Shown here one piece after another: positions 10,751 through 22,499 of a stretch of 64,000 bases of DNA. The notes under the pieces are model-generated. The model searched no databases, had not been told where the DNA came from, and worked only from the letters and a program-made list of their open reading frames with translations. Both the position numbers and the translations under genes were made by a program. The stretch is from Tolypeutes matacus. Lineage: Eukaryota; Chordata; Mammalia; Cingulata; Chlamyphoridae. The stretch is from positions 5,040,131 through 5,104,130 of the forward strand of contig JAKSZT010054308.1 of the NCBI GenBank assembly GCA_026826555.1. Direction: 5' to 3'. How positions within the stretch are numbered: position 1 is the first letter of the stretch; every line of letters starts with the position of its first letter.

Positions 10751-13700
10751 GTAAGGTGTAGGACCATGCTCCAAGCAAGCATTCTGACTCCCAGTTTACC
10801 TTAAGTAAATTAGCCTAAAACCAGGTCAATCAAATAACCCTTTTCAAGGAGTTTTTGCATCTCTTCTGATGTCCTAAAAATTGTAGAGATATATAAAGCT
10901 CACAGGCTCTAAGCTCAGGGAATGAGTTCCTTTGGAAGTGTTCACAGGAAAAGAGAAGCTGTTGGGCATTCTCTCTGTGTCAGGGGTCTCTCTCTCTTTA
11001 TGTTTGCATCTATCTCTCTTTCTCTTTCTCTTCTGTCAGATATATCCCCTCAGGATCCTCCATAAAGAAGGGAAGATGGCCTTCAGCAGCTATGGGTCCT
11101 ACCAATCTGAGAAGAAAGGACTTTCTTGCCCCACTCCATATAGAAAATTGCAGGGAAAGACTTATTTGGTTAGGTTTGGGTCTCATGCCCACCCCTAGAT
11201 TGGCCACTGTGCAGGGGAATGGCCTGCTCTGATTGGCTAGGTCTAGTACTTGTGCTTCCCCCTGTAACCACGGTCAGGGTGTTGTGATTGACAATCATAT
11301 CAAAAACACAAAATTGGAGCAGAAGAGAAATTACCAGAAAAACTAGAGGTGCTATTAGCTTTCCCTTTCTCCTGCTTTCCATGACCTGGCACTTTGCCAG
11401 TGCCCAAATTAAATCTCCCAACACTTGCTTACTCCCATCACCTGTAGAACCAAGTACTTAACTTGGCATTGGAAGCCCTCCACCAGTTAATGTTGTGCCA
11501 TCTTTTCAGCCTGCTCTCTAGCCAAGTACATTGTTCCTCAAGTATTATCTCTCTCTCTTCCTTACCTCTTGGCTTCTTATCTTTCAGAACCCAGCTCAGC
11601 TGCTATATACTAAATGAAGCCTTTTCTGATCCCCATCAAATGAGTCTTCTCATTTTGAAAGTTGTTTTCTTCTAAATCTTTGGAGCTTGTTTCTTTCTGC
11701 CTTGTGCTAGAGAGATTTGGGTACGATCAACTCACTACTTGAGAAAAAGACACCCACCACAGTGTCTTATTCAGCAGATTGGTGTTCAGGAAATTTTCCT
11801 TTAACTTAATGGAATTAAACTTAATAGAATTTAGCAATATTTAAAGGATAGTTACAGAAACATACTTTAAAAAAAATTTTTTTTTTTTAGGATTTTTGGT
11901 CATTCAAGTCTCATTCCTTTATCCATTGAAAAAGGTTATATATAATGAAAATTCATATAGACCAATGGCTGAGTGAATACTTTAAATGCCTAAGAGAATA
12001 CACTTTTTAACCACCCATCTGTGCTTCAGAACACTTCTTAATAGACATTGCATTTGGCATTGTAGTTAAATTATTATCTATTCACTAAATCAGGTCCTCT
12101 AAAGAAGCTACTTAAAAATACCAATTTCCCCAGACACTGGTTCAGTGAGTCTTGGGAAGTGGCCAGAATTTTTAATAACTGCTCTAGATCAAGATTTGGC
12201 AAACTCTGGTCTCAGGCCAAATCCAGGCCATTGCCTGCTTTTGTAAATAAAGTTGTATTTTTTATTTTTATTTTTAAGCTTATTTATTTATTTACTTACT
12301 TTTTATCCATTTTGGCCTTTTATTTTATTTTTTGATCATTTCAAAATAGTTTGTGATTTCCTATTCAAATTCTTCTTTGCGCTAAGATTTATTTTTAGGG
12401 AAGTTTAAATTTCCAAGGAGATAGGAATTTTTCTTTTGTTGTTAATTTTCCATTTTATTGCACTTGTTTCCAGAGAAATATAGCATACGGGTTTCTGCTT
12501 TGTGGAAGTTAGGGTTTTCTTGGTAGCCTAACACAGAGTCCATATTTTATAAATGTTCCATGAGTGTCTGAAAAAAATGTATGCTTTCTGTTTCTTGGGT
12601 ATAAAAATCCTTTATTTCTTTTTCTGGATTTTAGATTACTTCATCTAATTTTGGGGAGAGGCTTCTTAAAAATCCACCCTAGTAATAGTGGATTTGTTAA
12701 ATTGTTCTTGAATTTCCAATATTTTTAGGTTTTTTTTTTTGTTGTTGTTGTTGTTGTTCGTTTGTTTTGTTTTGCTTTAAAAAACAAAGGCTCATTGAGG
12801 CTCATTTTGTTTTGCTTTAAAAATTTCCCAGCCATGTTGAAAGGTCGATATTAATCTAAAATATTTCTTTTCAGCCCATTTAATAGTTTTCTTTTTTTCT
12901 TTTATCTTTAATTTTATTTGGTCTATAGTGACCAATGATTTTGCAATGATTTTGTTAACATTTACCTAGTATATCTTTTTCCATCTCTTTCTCTGAAATC
13001 TTTCTGAGTCATTAGGTAATGTAAACAGCATCCAGCTGTATTTACTTTTCTGAGAGTCTTGATTTTTTAACAGGGGATATAATGCATTCTAAACAATTAA
13101 GTTTCACTGGTTTCTTTGAACATTGCTATATCTTGTTTCTTCCTCATTCTTGAATTCTTTACTTTTTATTTGTCTTCTTGTACATCCTTGGGTTATTCTT
13201 TAGAGAGGATGATTAACTTCCCAAGCACTTGCATGTCCTAAAGTCTTTGTTTTGCTCTTTTCGTTTAATGCTAATTCAAAAGGATATAAATTCTAGGTTC
13301 AAATCCGTTTCCCCACAGAGGTCGTGGGAAATCTCTGAGCAGGGTGTCCTGAGGGAGTGAAGGACTCATGGGAGAGCAGTGAGGGACCAGGGCAGCCTGG
13401 GGAGAGTATGGGAAGGGAATCTGGCCTTGCTCCTTGGAGTAGATGGACGTGGCCACTGCTCCCAAGGGTGAGGTGCCCCAGGTCCCCTCCCTGAGCATGT
13501 GAGCATGGAAACACCTCCCCCATCTGCCCCTGGGCTGAGTCAAAAACCCATAGGGCAGAGGGAGCAGGTTCTTTCCCAAGCATTTGTTTATAAAACAGGC
13601 CCCCTCTTGCTGCTGCATCCCATGGGTGAGAGAGGCTGATCTACTTGGGTGGGCCTCCGATCCTGAAGCTCAGTTTCTTTCTTGTCCCATGTTACCTCAG
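10751..13700. other. Intron between IgV and IgC2 exons
   Basis: About 2.95 kb. No further exon is recognised. About 12140-12250 looks like a DNA-transposon fragment (weak). An old L1 fills 12250 to about 13260. The last 440 bases are unique sequence leading to the CTTGTCCCATGTTACCTCAG acceptor. Confidence 0.6.
12250..13260 (-). repeat. Old L1 fragment in intron
   Basis: On the minus strand this resembles a decayed L1 ORF2 endonuclease/linker region. The + strand shows complements such as TTCTTGGTAGCCTAACACAGAGTCC and ATAAATGTTCCATGAGTG. A T-rich simple repeat (GTT)n lies at about 12731-12775. Confidence 0.55.
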
Positions 13701-14000
13701 AACCCATCCCCCACCCCCAGATTCTGATTCATTCCCCATCCAAGGCATCAGGCTGGTGTAACGTCTCCCTGGAGTGTGCAACCCCAGGGGCTACAGAGAA
13801 CCTGACGGTGACTTGGATGAGCAAAGGGCTTTCTGAGGAGCTGGAGCAGAGAGGGACCCAGGGGCCAGCCTCCAACTCCTGGAAGCTAAGCCTGAGCCTG
13901 CCCCTGAGCCAGGTGAACATCCACCTCACCTGTGTGGCCAGCAACCCAGCAGACCAGAAGAATGCCACCTTAGACCTGGGGAGAACCTGTGCATGGACAG
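13701..14000 (+). CDS. SLAM/CD2-family receptor, IgC2 exon
   Basis: This is the membrane-proximal Ig C2-type domain. The exon is 300 bp, phase 1 at both ends (acceptor TTACCTCAG, donor GTGAGT). Joined to the IgV exon it gives the typical Y-E interdomain junction. Four cysteines in the spacing of SLAM-family C2 domains are present (GWCNVSLEC, HLTCVASNP, GRTC), expected to form two disulfides. It has sequons NVS, NLT and NAT and the conserved tryptophan in VTWMSKG. CVASNP matches the family's C-x-x-x-N-P F-strand motif. No stop or frameshift is seen. The open frame running on past 14000 is intron and not coding. Confidence 0.88.
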
Positions 14001-14984
14001 GTGAGTGTGATCTGTTAGGGAGGGTGATGAAAATGGGCCAGGAAAGAGTAGGGCAGGGGCAAGACTGGGAGGATTTGGGCAAAGGGATGGGACTGAGGAA
14101 CATTTTAAGGTGGTTTACACAGGGTGACCAAAAGGGAACGGACACAGTCCTTGTGCCAGTCTTCAGACCTGCAATTCTAGACATTGGGCCGGATCAGTAT
14201 ATGGAGACTGCTGTGTTGCCCAGAACACAAATACTGTTTTACAATGGAACTGGCACGTGGGTGTCCCCTTCCTGGCCACACCCCCTTTCCTGGCATCAGG
14301 GAGCCTTGAAGACTGAATTAGTCACCAGAATCCAAGCAGGGAGAGGAGGACTTGAGGAGTAAAGCCTGATGGTCCCTCGGAGCACCCACCCAGGCCTGGA
14401 ACACTCACCTCCCCAGACCCCAGCTCCCTCCCTGGATGGGCTGGGTATGCCAGGGTTCAGGCTCTAGATGCCCCTTTTCCTGCTGCGTGCCAGACACCCC
14501 CTTGCTGGGGATGTCACCACCCTGAGGAAGTGAGCCCTAGTTCAGCCCTCCTGAGTGGTGTGAGCACCTGTGCCACTGGTTGTCACCCTTCCCACTTAGC
14601 CTAAGGGGCCACCCTGGGTAGGCTAGGGGGTGGGAACTCAAACAGAGGAGCCATTTCCTCAGGCCTGGATTTCATAAAATCTCAAGCCTCCCACCTTCCC
14701 TTGGACTCCACAGCAGGAACAACTGATGTAAAAGAGGAAGTGTAGGAATGAGCTCAGCTACCCTCTCATTTCATCTCGAGTTCTTTTCATGCTTGCTCAC
14801 TTAGGGCTGTCATCTGAACGGTCTCTTCCTGTCATTTCCTTACTCACTCATCCACTCAGCTTTCAACCCATAAACCTGGAGTGCATACCTTCTATGTGCT
14901 AGGATGGGGGAGTGGGTGCAGTGAAAACTAAGAGAAGCCCCTGCCTTCAAGGAACACATAGCTGAGTGCCGTGCCACTGTATTC

Positions 14985-15057
14985 TGGCTGTGTGACCTTG
15001 GATAAGTTACTTAATTTCCATCTGGAAAATGGGGTAAGAATTTTGCCTACTTCATAG

Positions 15058-15088
<31 letters not shown>

Positions 15089-15150
15089 GGAATTAAAGAG
15101 TTTATCTGTATAAAGCTACCAGCACAGTGCCTGGCACATAATAAATGTCA
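14985..15150 (+). repeat. MIR SINE
   Basis: The MIR core is recognisable: GGCTGTGTGACCTTGGATAAGTTACTTAA, then AAAATGGGGTAAG, then CAGCACAGTGCCTGGCACATAATAAATG. A run of about 29 T (15060-15088) interrupts it. Confidence 0.75.
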
Positions 15151-15239
15151 ATGATTATTAGCAAGTGGTAGCTAGTAAGTTTATAAACATGAGGCCAGTT
15201 ATTAAATGCTGAAATCGAGGCAAATGACAAAGTGTAGTT

Positions 15240-15420
15240 TGAGTATACAAAAAAGAAATTGAGTGCCTGCCTGCAGGAGTTGGGAAAGGTGTCATAGAGA
15301 AGGGAACAACTGTGTTAGGCCTTGAAGGATAAATAGGAGTTTTCTTCTGACAGTGTGAAAAAGACATCCCAGCAGAGAGCACAACATGCTCTGAGGTCTG
15401 GAAACCCTAGATCCTTTCAT
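15240..15420 (-). repeat. L2 LINE fragment
   Basis: The + strand reads TTAGGCCTTGAAGGATAAATAGGAGTTTTC and CATCCCAGCAGAGAGCACAACATG, the complement of the L2 3' region. The match is by pattern only. Confidence 0.5.
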
Positions 15421-15737
15421 TCCCTCTTTCTCTTGGAATGAAGTTCTCGTCTGGGGGGCTGAGGGGAGAAAGGAGGAGCAAGCAGAGGAGATGAGCACTG
15501 GCACACCTGGCCAGGGAAGCCTCCGTGGTTCCTGTGTAGAGCTGGTACAGAGGACCTGGTGGAAGAGGTGTTAAAATGGCAGTGGCCTGTGTGCAGAAAG
15601 ACTAGAGAAGAGGAAACCCATCATGGCTACAGCAAGCATGCACACTCGGGAGACAGGGCCTGTGCCAGGGCTTCCCATCCCCATACCTGCCCACCAGGCC
15701 TGACTGAGGCAGCTCTGACACCAGGCTTTGACCCTAG

Positions 15738-15852
15738 GCTCACTTTGGAGCAAATGGCTTTGGAGAGGCATCCTTATCACAGTTCTGATACTGATCCTGG
15801 GAGGTGGAGTGTGGATCTGGAAGAGGCGAAAGATGGAGACTGAGAGAGGCAG
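15738..15852 (+). CDS. SLAM/CD2-family receptor, transmembrane exon
   Basis: This exon provides the membrane anchor and start of the cytoplasmic tail. With phase 1 entry at the AG of 15736-15737 the frame reads SLWSKWLW, then a hydrophobic helix GILITVLILILGGGVWIW, then a basic stop-transfer KRRKMETERG. It ends at a good CAG/GTGTTT donor in phase 2. An alternative acceptor at 15723-15724 would need phase 0 to read this helix, so the later AG is preferred because it keeps phase with the IgC2 exon. The helix and KRR boundary are clear; the exact 5' edge is inferred. Confidence 0.75.
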
Positions 15853-16604
15853 GTGTTTGGGGAGACCCTGAGGGAAGGCTGGGTTGGGGGCTCCTGGGGG
15901 AGGGGCAGTGGATGGAGGAGACCTCAGGAAGAAGCGACAGCCCTGGAGAGGACAATGAAGCAGACAGAGGCTCATTGAGCTTTCCTGTGAGTCACCCCTG
16001 GGAGCAGGCTGGGGCGAGCAATGCTGAGGGTGGTAGGTGTATGAATGGCCAGAAAAGGAAGGTGGTGGGTGGGAGCCGGGGGCAGAGGTCTGGGGCCTGC
16101 TCTAACAGCCCAGGTGGCAAGGACTGCCCTCAGCCTGGTTCACTTCGATTCTGCGCACTCCCCAAGGTGGGCCCACTCTCCTGCCAGCGGTGCGGGGCTC
16201 AGCAGCGGCTGCCCAGGCCCTCCCCACAGAGGACTGTGCCGACTTGCAGACCAGTGGGACTGACTGCCACCACCCTCCCTACATGAAGGTCAGCTTCCTG
16301 AGACACCCTAAGGTGGGTCTAAGGGAATCAAATCAGGTCAGCCGACATGTGTGCAGAGGCCGTGGATTCTGGTATATCCAGGGTATTCTGTCCCCTGGCA
16401 GGCCCTGGTCCAGTTTGGGGTGGGGACAATATGGTTGCTTTACCTGGGTGCCCCCCAGCATGTTGAGGACTGAGGTACAAAGGAAGGAACCTACCGATGG
16501 TAAGGATGCCTTGCGTGTCCATCTCCACACCCACAGTCTTGCCAGTTCCTTGCTTCCGCCAGCGGTGAGGGGATGGAGCAGGACAGAGGAGGGTCTGAGA
16601 CCCA

Positions 16605-16680
16605 GTGAGGTGAGGGACTGATCCAAGGTCACACAACTTGGCAGCAGCAGAAGCAGAACTAGAACCCAGGTCTCCCTGCA
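16605..16680 (-). repeat. MIR SINE fragment
   Basis: The + strand reads ATCCAAGGTCACACAACTTGGCAG and AACTAGAACCCAGGTCTCC, the complement of the MIR tRNA-like/core junction. Confidence 0.65.
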
Positions 16681-17085
16681 GGAGCTCATGGGCCACAGGC
16701 TGACACAGGCCACAGTGAGACAAGACTGCCAGTGACCCAGTGCCTGGACGGAGACCCAAAGGAAGGACGAGTAGGGCACACCTGCACGGCTGCAGGCAGG
16801 GCATTCACAGGATCTGAGGAGCATCAGGAAAGTGCCCTGCACCCCCACCCCACCACACACCCGGTGCCTCCCCTTCTACCTGCCTGAGAGCTGACCATTA
16901 ATGCCACCCCTTTGTGGAAAGGCTTTGTCACCTCCACTCATCCAAATGTCCCAGAGACAGCAAAACATGTGGCTACTGGCTCTTAGTGGAAATTGGTGTT
17001 CTGGTCCCAGGAGGAATGATTCTGCTGAGGAGGAACAGGGACAGGACTAGCTGGAGGAGAGGGCACTCAGGGACTTCTCCAGAAA

Positions 17086-17268
17086 CAATGGTTCTCAAAC
17101 TGTAGCTCACATCAGAATCATCTGGAGGCCTTGTTAAAATAAACATTGCTGGGCCTAACCGTCAGTTTCTGATTCAGCAGGTCTGGGGCTCCCTGAGAAT
17201 TTGCATGTCTAACAAGTTCCCAGGTGATGCTGATACCACTGGTCCCACACTTTGAGAATCTCCAGCTG
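17086..17268 (+). mobile_element. MER5A (hAT-Charlie) DNA transposon
   Basis: This is a non-autonomous hAT element, nearly full length. It begins CAATGGTTCTCAAACTGTAG, contains CATCAGAATCATCTGGAGG, TGATTCAGCAGGTCTGGGG and AACAAGTTCCCAGGTGATGC, and ends CACACTTTGAGAATCTCC. The outer parts form degenerate terminal inverted repeats. Confidence 0.88.
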
Positions 17269-18059
17269 AAGAGTGATAGGAACAGATAAAGCTGCTTTCT
17301 GGACTCCCAGGACTTGCCAGTGTCTGGGTCTCTCCTCTTTCTATGCTTTGATTTCTTTAAAGATGGGGCAACTCTAGATCATTGAGCCAGGACTTAGAAA
17401 TCCCCTGGTCTGATCCCAGCAGTTTATAGTGGGGGAAAGGATCCTTGGGACTTACCCAGAGTACCATGGCAGGCACACTGCAAAGCAGGGGTCTCCTTGC
17501 TCCCAGGCCAGTGCTCTGTCCACTGTCCTCACCTGCCCTAGCACCTGCCACATTGGGGCTTCCCATTTCAGCCCTTCTGAGCTACTTTCTTCTCTGACTT
17601 GGGTCCCGGAAGGCTGAAGAAATAGCTCCTTGAGACCCAAGCCTCAATACCCACCCACCAGAGAAGCCCAAGAGGGGAGGAAGGATAGAAAAACAAGTCA
17701 GGTGATGTCTTCACCAAGACACTCAGCTCTGCCATCCACTCTGCTCTGCCATCAGTCCTTCCCTTGGGGAGATCCAGCCTGATGGAGAAAACGGATACTC
17801 TTCCAGGACATAGGGAGACAGGTACAGGGGAGAGATTGGGGTGGGCAGATGGCACGATGGAGCAGCATCAGGAGAACTGGGTTTGAGACACAGCTCTGAT
17901 ATCGACTTCTTGTTTGAGCCAGAAAAGACACTTTACCTCCCCGGATCTCAGTTTCTTCTTTTATAAAATATAGATTATAGTAACAATACCTTATATTTAC
18001 CTGCTGCTTTGAAGGTTTATAAAGCACTTTTCTATGAGGTCAGTCAAAGCAATTTATAA

Positions 18060-18500
18060 ATTCGTTCAACAAATATTGAGTGCCTTCATATTCCCAGAAT
18101 TGTTCTGATCTGGGCTATGGAAGTCAACAAAGGAACAAAATCCCTGCCCTAGGGAAATATACATTCTTACATAAATAAGCAAAGTGATGACGATAAATGC
18201 TAAGAAGAAAATAAAACTGGGAAAGAGGATAGGGAGAATGGGGTGCATACAATCTTAACTAAGGCTGTCAAGGAAGACTTTCCTGAGAAGTTGACTGAGA
18301 ACCTCAAACAGATGAGGGACTGTATGATGTGAAGTCTTGGGTGGGGAGTGGGTGGGGAGGGTGGATCCTGGCCAAGGACAGAGCAAATGCAAAGGCCTGT
18401 GGAATTCAAGAGAGAGAGGTAAGAGATAGAGATAGAAATAGAGAGATATCCAGACTAAAGCTTTATGTTGGGGAGTTTTCAGGGTTGAGATGGTATTTAA
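18060..18500 (-). repeat. L2 LINE 3' fragment
   Basis: The + strand starts TTCGTTCAACAAATATTGAGTGCC, continues ATCCCTGCCCTAGGGAAATATACATTCT, and later has AAATGCAAAGGCCTGTGG. This is the complement of the L2 3' terminus and UTR. Confidence 0.7.
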
Positions 18501-18916
18501 AGCCATGAGACTGGGTGGTCCCTCTAAGGGAGTGAGTACAGCTAGAAAAAGAAAAGTTGGGGGACTGATTATTGAAGCATTCCAGTTTAGAGAAAAGGAG
18601 GAGCCAGAAAGGAGACAAGAAGGTGTGAATGTAGTTGCAGATCCAATCTGTATTGACAGTAGAAGGGGGAGGACTGAGATGTATAGATAATAATGCCTGA
18701 AGGAAGGGAAGAACCCCTAAGAAAGGAAGGGTTGTAGGAAGAGCTGAGAAAGTGGAAAAAGAAAATTAGAAGACAAGATAGAAAATATTTACCTGAGTCA
18801 GAACCTCCTGGGTGAAAACAAGAAGCACATGGAGGGAAGTAAAGCTTAACTGACCTTTCTACCTATATCCTGGTAGTTGACCAAGAGAACTCCTGAACCC
18901 TGTTTGAATTGTAGAG

Positions 18917-19022
18917 CAACACCGAGAAGGGCAGCTGCCATGCACAGATCCCTGAGCAGACCTTGGCAGTCCACACCATCTATGAGAAGATCCGGATAAG
19001 TCCAGAGTCCACGGGGCAATGA
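18917..19022 (+). CDS. SLAM/CD2-family receptor, terminal exon with ITSM
   Basis: This exon encodes the C-terminal end of the cytoplasmic tail. After a TAGAG acceptor the frame reads NTEKGSCHAQIPEQTLAV, then HTIYEKI, then stops at TGA 19020-19022. TIYEKI fits the immunoreceptor tyrosine switch motif T-x-Y-x-x-V/I, which binds SAP (SH2D1A), EAT-2 and SHP phosphatases in SLAM-family receptors. Entry in phase 2 matches the transmembrane exon's donor. Only one such motif is seen, whereas most human family members with ITSMs have two or more, so upstream tail exons may be missed. No clear poly(A) signal was found close downstream. Confidence 0.7.
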
Positions 19023-19239
19023 AGGGCCTTGGAGAACTCAGCCACACCCCATCCTTCCAGGGATCTCCTGAAGGTGGAGATGGGAGAGACCCCAAGTCTT
19101 CTTGACCCATACCCACTGACAGAGCTCGCCCTGGGTTCCTCACCCACAGGTTGTGGTGAGCAAGTGACTTGCTACAAGAACATCAAGGATGGGAGGTGAA
19201 CACTTCAGTGTTCAGCCAGACTTCTGAGCTCTGATCCAC

Positions 19240-19705
19240 TATCTTAGTTTGCCAGGGCTGCTATGGCAGATACCACACAAGGGCTGGCTTAAACAGAATT
19301 TATCGGCTCATAGTTTTAGAGACCAGAAGTCCCAAGTCAAGGTGTCAGCACTTGTCACACACTCAGAGTCTGTAGCATTCTGGTGATGGCTTGCTGCAAT
19401 CCTTGGGGTTCCTTGACTTGCATCTCTGCTTCCACCACATGGTGACATTCTTGATCTCCTCCTGACTTGTAGCTTCTACGTCTTCTGGTTTCTACTGACT
19501 GACTGTGTCTGAATATCCCCTCTTTATAAGGTCTACAGTAATATGGATTAAGACCAACACTAATTCAGTTTGGCCAAATGGTAACTAATAATAACATCCT
19601 CAAAGGGTCCTGTTCACAAATGGGTTCACATCCATGGAAATGTGGGTTGGGATTAAGAATTTATCTTTTGTTGTAGTACATGATTCAGTCTACCTTACCT
19701 ACTTA
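19240..19705 (+). mobile_element. MLT1-like (ERVL-MaLR) solo LTR
   Basis: An LTR of about 465 bp begins near CTATCTTAGTTTGCCAGGGCTGC and continues GGCTTAAACAGAATTTATCGG and CCAAGTCAAGGTGTCAGCA. It has a TATAAGG-containing part near 19515, TCACATCCATGGAAATG, and ends near 19700. Organisation and key words match mammalian MaLR LTRs. No internal region adjoins it. Confidence 0.6.
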
Positions 19706-20229
19706 GCCCCAGTTAGGGAATGCCCATGGTGAGGCAGGACCTGTATAGGATGGTCAGGGGACAGACATGCTTTCCTAAAATAGAGTTCTGGGATGTCTGA
19801 GAAAGTAGAGCCTTGGGTGGAACACTTTCAGGAGGTCACAGCCCAGCTGGCTACCCAAGAACTGAGAGGGGGGTTGGCCTTTGATTAGGGAAAAAGCAAG
19901 AGGCCAGCAGATACAAGATTTAGGGTGAGCTGGTGGTAGAGAAGGGAGGGGTGGAAAGAGAAGGAAACATTTCTTGAGCACCATCACATTCCAGGCTTAA
20001 TACAAAGCACAGTAAACATACTATCTCACGGTTTCTCAAAATTCAAGTAATTCACAGACCCCTTTATTTTTATTACATAAGATGTGCATGTAGCACAAAA
20101 GTCAAAAGACATGTCTTGTTAAAATTGTTACGTGGCATCATTTGTATTGCTATTGTAAACGGGGTCTTTATTTTAACAGGTTGCTTAAAATAAAACATAA
20201 ACAATACATATTAGGTCACATTACTACAT

Positions 20230-20865
20230 TTTCCTACTGTTTGTAATAGTTTTTCAGTTGATCCCCTTGGATTTCCAAGTAAATAATCATATTATCAGCA
20301 AATAATTATAGTTTTTGTCTCTTTCCAATTTTTTATGCTTCATTTCTTTCTCTTGCCTAATTGTATTGGCTATTACCTCCAGAACCATGTTAAATAATAG
20401 TGATGATAAAGTTTATCCTTATTTTGTTCTGAATTTTAATACAAATGCTTCTAGAATTTCCTCATTAGCATGATGTTACCTTTGGGTTGAAGCATATTTT
20501 ATCATGTTAAAAAAGTATGTACTTATTCCTATTTTATCAAGAGTTTTTCCAAGAATAAATGTTACATTTTAGCACTTGGCTTTTAGCACCTGTGAAGATA
20601 ATCATAAAATTTTTCTCTTTTCTTATATTAATAATACAATAATAGATTTCTTAATATTGAATAATTCTTGCCTTATTGGAATAAGCTGATATATTAATAT
20701 TTTAATGTGTAACACCTGTTTGATATTTTTTTTGGGGATTTTTGCATCAATATTCATAAATGAACTTGACATGTGGCTTTTCTGCTTTAATTTGTTAGTT
20801 TCGTAATTGTGTTGTGTTGGTTAGAGATCTCTTTGAAAGAAAAGAGTTCTCATTATCCAGTGTTG
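20230..20865 (-). repeat. Old L1 ORF2 fragment
   Basis: The + strand carries the complement of the L1 reverse transcriptase region, with recognisable words such as TCAGCAAATAATTATAGTTTTTGTCTC and AGAACCATGTTAAATAATAGTG. It is heavily decayed and has no useful frame. Confidence 0.7.
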
Positions 20866-20906
20866 ATTTAAATTATTTTTATTACAATGTTACTTAAAGA
20901 TGTACA

Positions 20907-21026
20907 CGGGGGTTGGATGTGGCTCAACTGGTTGGGCGTCCGTCTCCCATATGGAGGGACCCGGGTTCGATCCCCGGGACTTCCCGGTAAAAAAATAAAT
21001 AAATAAATAAATAAATAAAATAAAAT
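20907..21026 (+). mobile_element. tRNA-derived SINE
   Basis: It has the same short SINE type as 2228-2363: GGTTGGATGTGGCTCAACTGG, B box GGGTTCGATCCCC, and an (AAAT)n tail. The target duplication AAAGATGTACA is exact at 20897-20906/7 and 21027-21037. Confidence 0.92.
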
Positions 21027-21039
21027 AAAGATGTACAAA

Positions 21040-22289
21040 CATAAAACTATGTATACATTTCTTATCCTCATGCAGCTTTTATATTATAAACTGAAAAAGT
21101 ATATAAAATAAATAAAATCAAAACAGTAAAATGAATAATATTCAAACTAAACACTTTAATGTAAAGTGATGAGTGTTTTTGTTTTGTTGAAACAATACAT
21201 TGATCTTGGGAGTAAGAGTGAAAATCTGTAGCCCTACATCAGGTTCTATATTTAATATATTAAAAAAAAATTAATACAAAGAATGCTTGTTCACAGACAG
21301 TTTTCATACAGCACTTGATTAAAGTCTTTGTTTACTAGTTCAAGAGAGTCAACCTCATGCTTAACCAAAACTCTGCCAGGTGACAACTGATATATTTATA
21401 AAATTGTTTTATTCTCCTGGAAATAAACTTAGCATTATATCATTATTGAAATCTCTACTCAATGCATTATCTATTTATTATTGCAATTATTGAACACAAG
21501 AGTTCTTCACTGGATATTTACTACCATCCTTACTGCTAATGAACTTTTCCAAGTTGCTCCCACATGATAGAATCCCATACATCCCATAGTATTGAGCTTG
21601 GTGTGCCTGAGAGGTGGTGTGGTGTGGAGGTGGCTCCATTAGCCAGATGTCAACTCAGCGAATGACCAAGTCACCAAAATTATAGAGTCTATTCATTTAC
21701 CAGAACTTCTTTCTTTTAACTATGTATGAAGTTTACGGCAATTCATATTGGATAGAGTGGTTTAACAGTCGTTGAAGATTTCTGTGTCATTTTAGTTGAC
21801 ATGTTTTTCACTATTTCTTCCTGAAAGCACCTTAAGGAAGTTTCACTTTTTCTCTACCCTGCTAGGAGAAAAAGAAATCAGTTCATAAGAAAGACCGAAT
21901 TGCTGATTCCTGAAAGAAGAGACTGAGGGGCAAAAAAGAGGGATAAAGAAGGGGGAGATGAAAGGGGTGGAGGCAGGAACTGAGGGGCAGACAGAGGAGG
22001 AGACAGAGCAACAGGAAGAAAATCTGAAGCCCCTGAACACTGGAGTCTTTACTCCCCAAAGTCCTCATAGACCGTGTTAATCCATCCAGTTCAAATGTTT
22101 AAAAACTTTACAAATAACTGCTATAAACAGATACTTTATAAATTGAGCAAATTCAGCAAATTAATCATTCTGCGACTTGATCATTTAGGAAACGGGTTCT
22201 TCTGTAATCTGTCTTTCTGCAAATGGGCTTTAGATGAATTCACCTTTGGGCAAATTGATCTAAGCCTTACACCGTAATGGGTAAGAAAT
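21040..22289. other. No recognisable feature
   Basis: AT-rich to about 21850, then a purine-rich patch (21895-22025, AAGAAGAG/GGGGAGATGAAAGGGG). 22085-22290 hints at a DNA-transposon remnant, with recurring GCAAATT/AATTGA words, but I cannot name it. Confidence 0.4.
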
Positions 22290-22495
22290 TTGACTTTGGA
22301 GCCAAGCTGTGTCACCACCCTTATTCCACTTAGTGCTGCATGCTCTTGAGCAGGGACTTAACCTCTAAGTGCCCTAGTATCCTCATCTATAAAATGGGAA
22401 TAGTCAAAGTGCCATCATTCATAGAAAGGTTCAATGAGTGAATACACTTAAAGCACTCTGAGTGGTGGCTGAAAGTGCTCAGTGCCATTATTTTC
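22290..22495 (+). repeat. MIR SINE
   Basis: The pattern is AAATTTGACTTTGGAGCCAAGC, then CTTGAGCAGGGACTTAACCTCTAAGTGCC, CTCATCTATAAAATGGGAATAG and GTGAATACACTTAAAGC. This matches MIR from the tRNA-related region to its 3' part. Confidence 0.75.
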
Positions 22496-22499
22496 ATTC

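Larger units (their letters stand above)
14001..15737. other. Intron between IgC2 and transmembrane exons
   Basis: About 1.7 kb with a MIR (14985-15150), a poly-T run (15060-15088) and an L2 piece. The acceptor chosen for the next exon (AG at 15736-15737) is preceded by a modest pyrimidine tract. Confidence 0.6.
15853..18916. other. Intron or undetected tail exons
   Basis: About 3 kb between the transmembrane exon and the terminal exon. It contains MIR, MER5A and L2 copies. Family members usually have one or more short cytoplasmic exons here. A candidate at 16230-16287 has fair splice sites but the wrong phase, so it is not called. Confidence 0.5.

Noticed and set aside
12731..12775. CRISPR-like or regulatory repeat in the T/G-rich tract
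   Set aside because: It is a simple (GTT)n microsatellite in an old L1; the genome is mammalian.
13271..13618. 115-codon minus-strand frame
   Set aside because: It lies in intronic sequence, has no motifs, and is opposite the receptor gene.
14001..14362. Open frame extending the IgC2 exon
   Set aside because: A consensus GTGAGT donor at 14001 and the expected domain end show it is intron.
16230..16287. Candidate cytoplasmic exon of the receptor (EDCADLQTSGTDC frame)
   Set aside because: Splice sites are fair, but the transmembrane exon leaves in phase 2 while this frame needs phase 1; phase 2 entry hits a stop.
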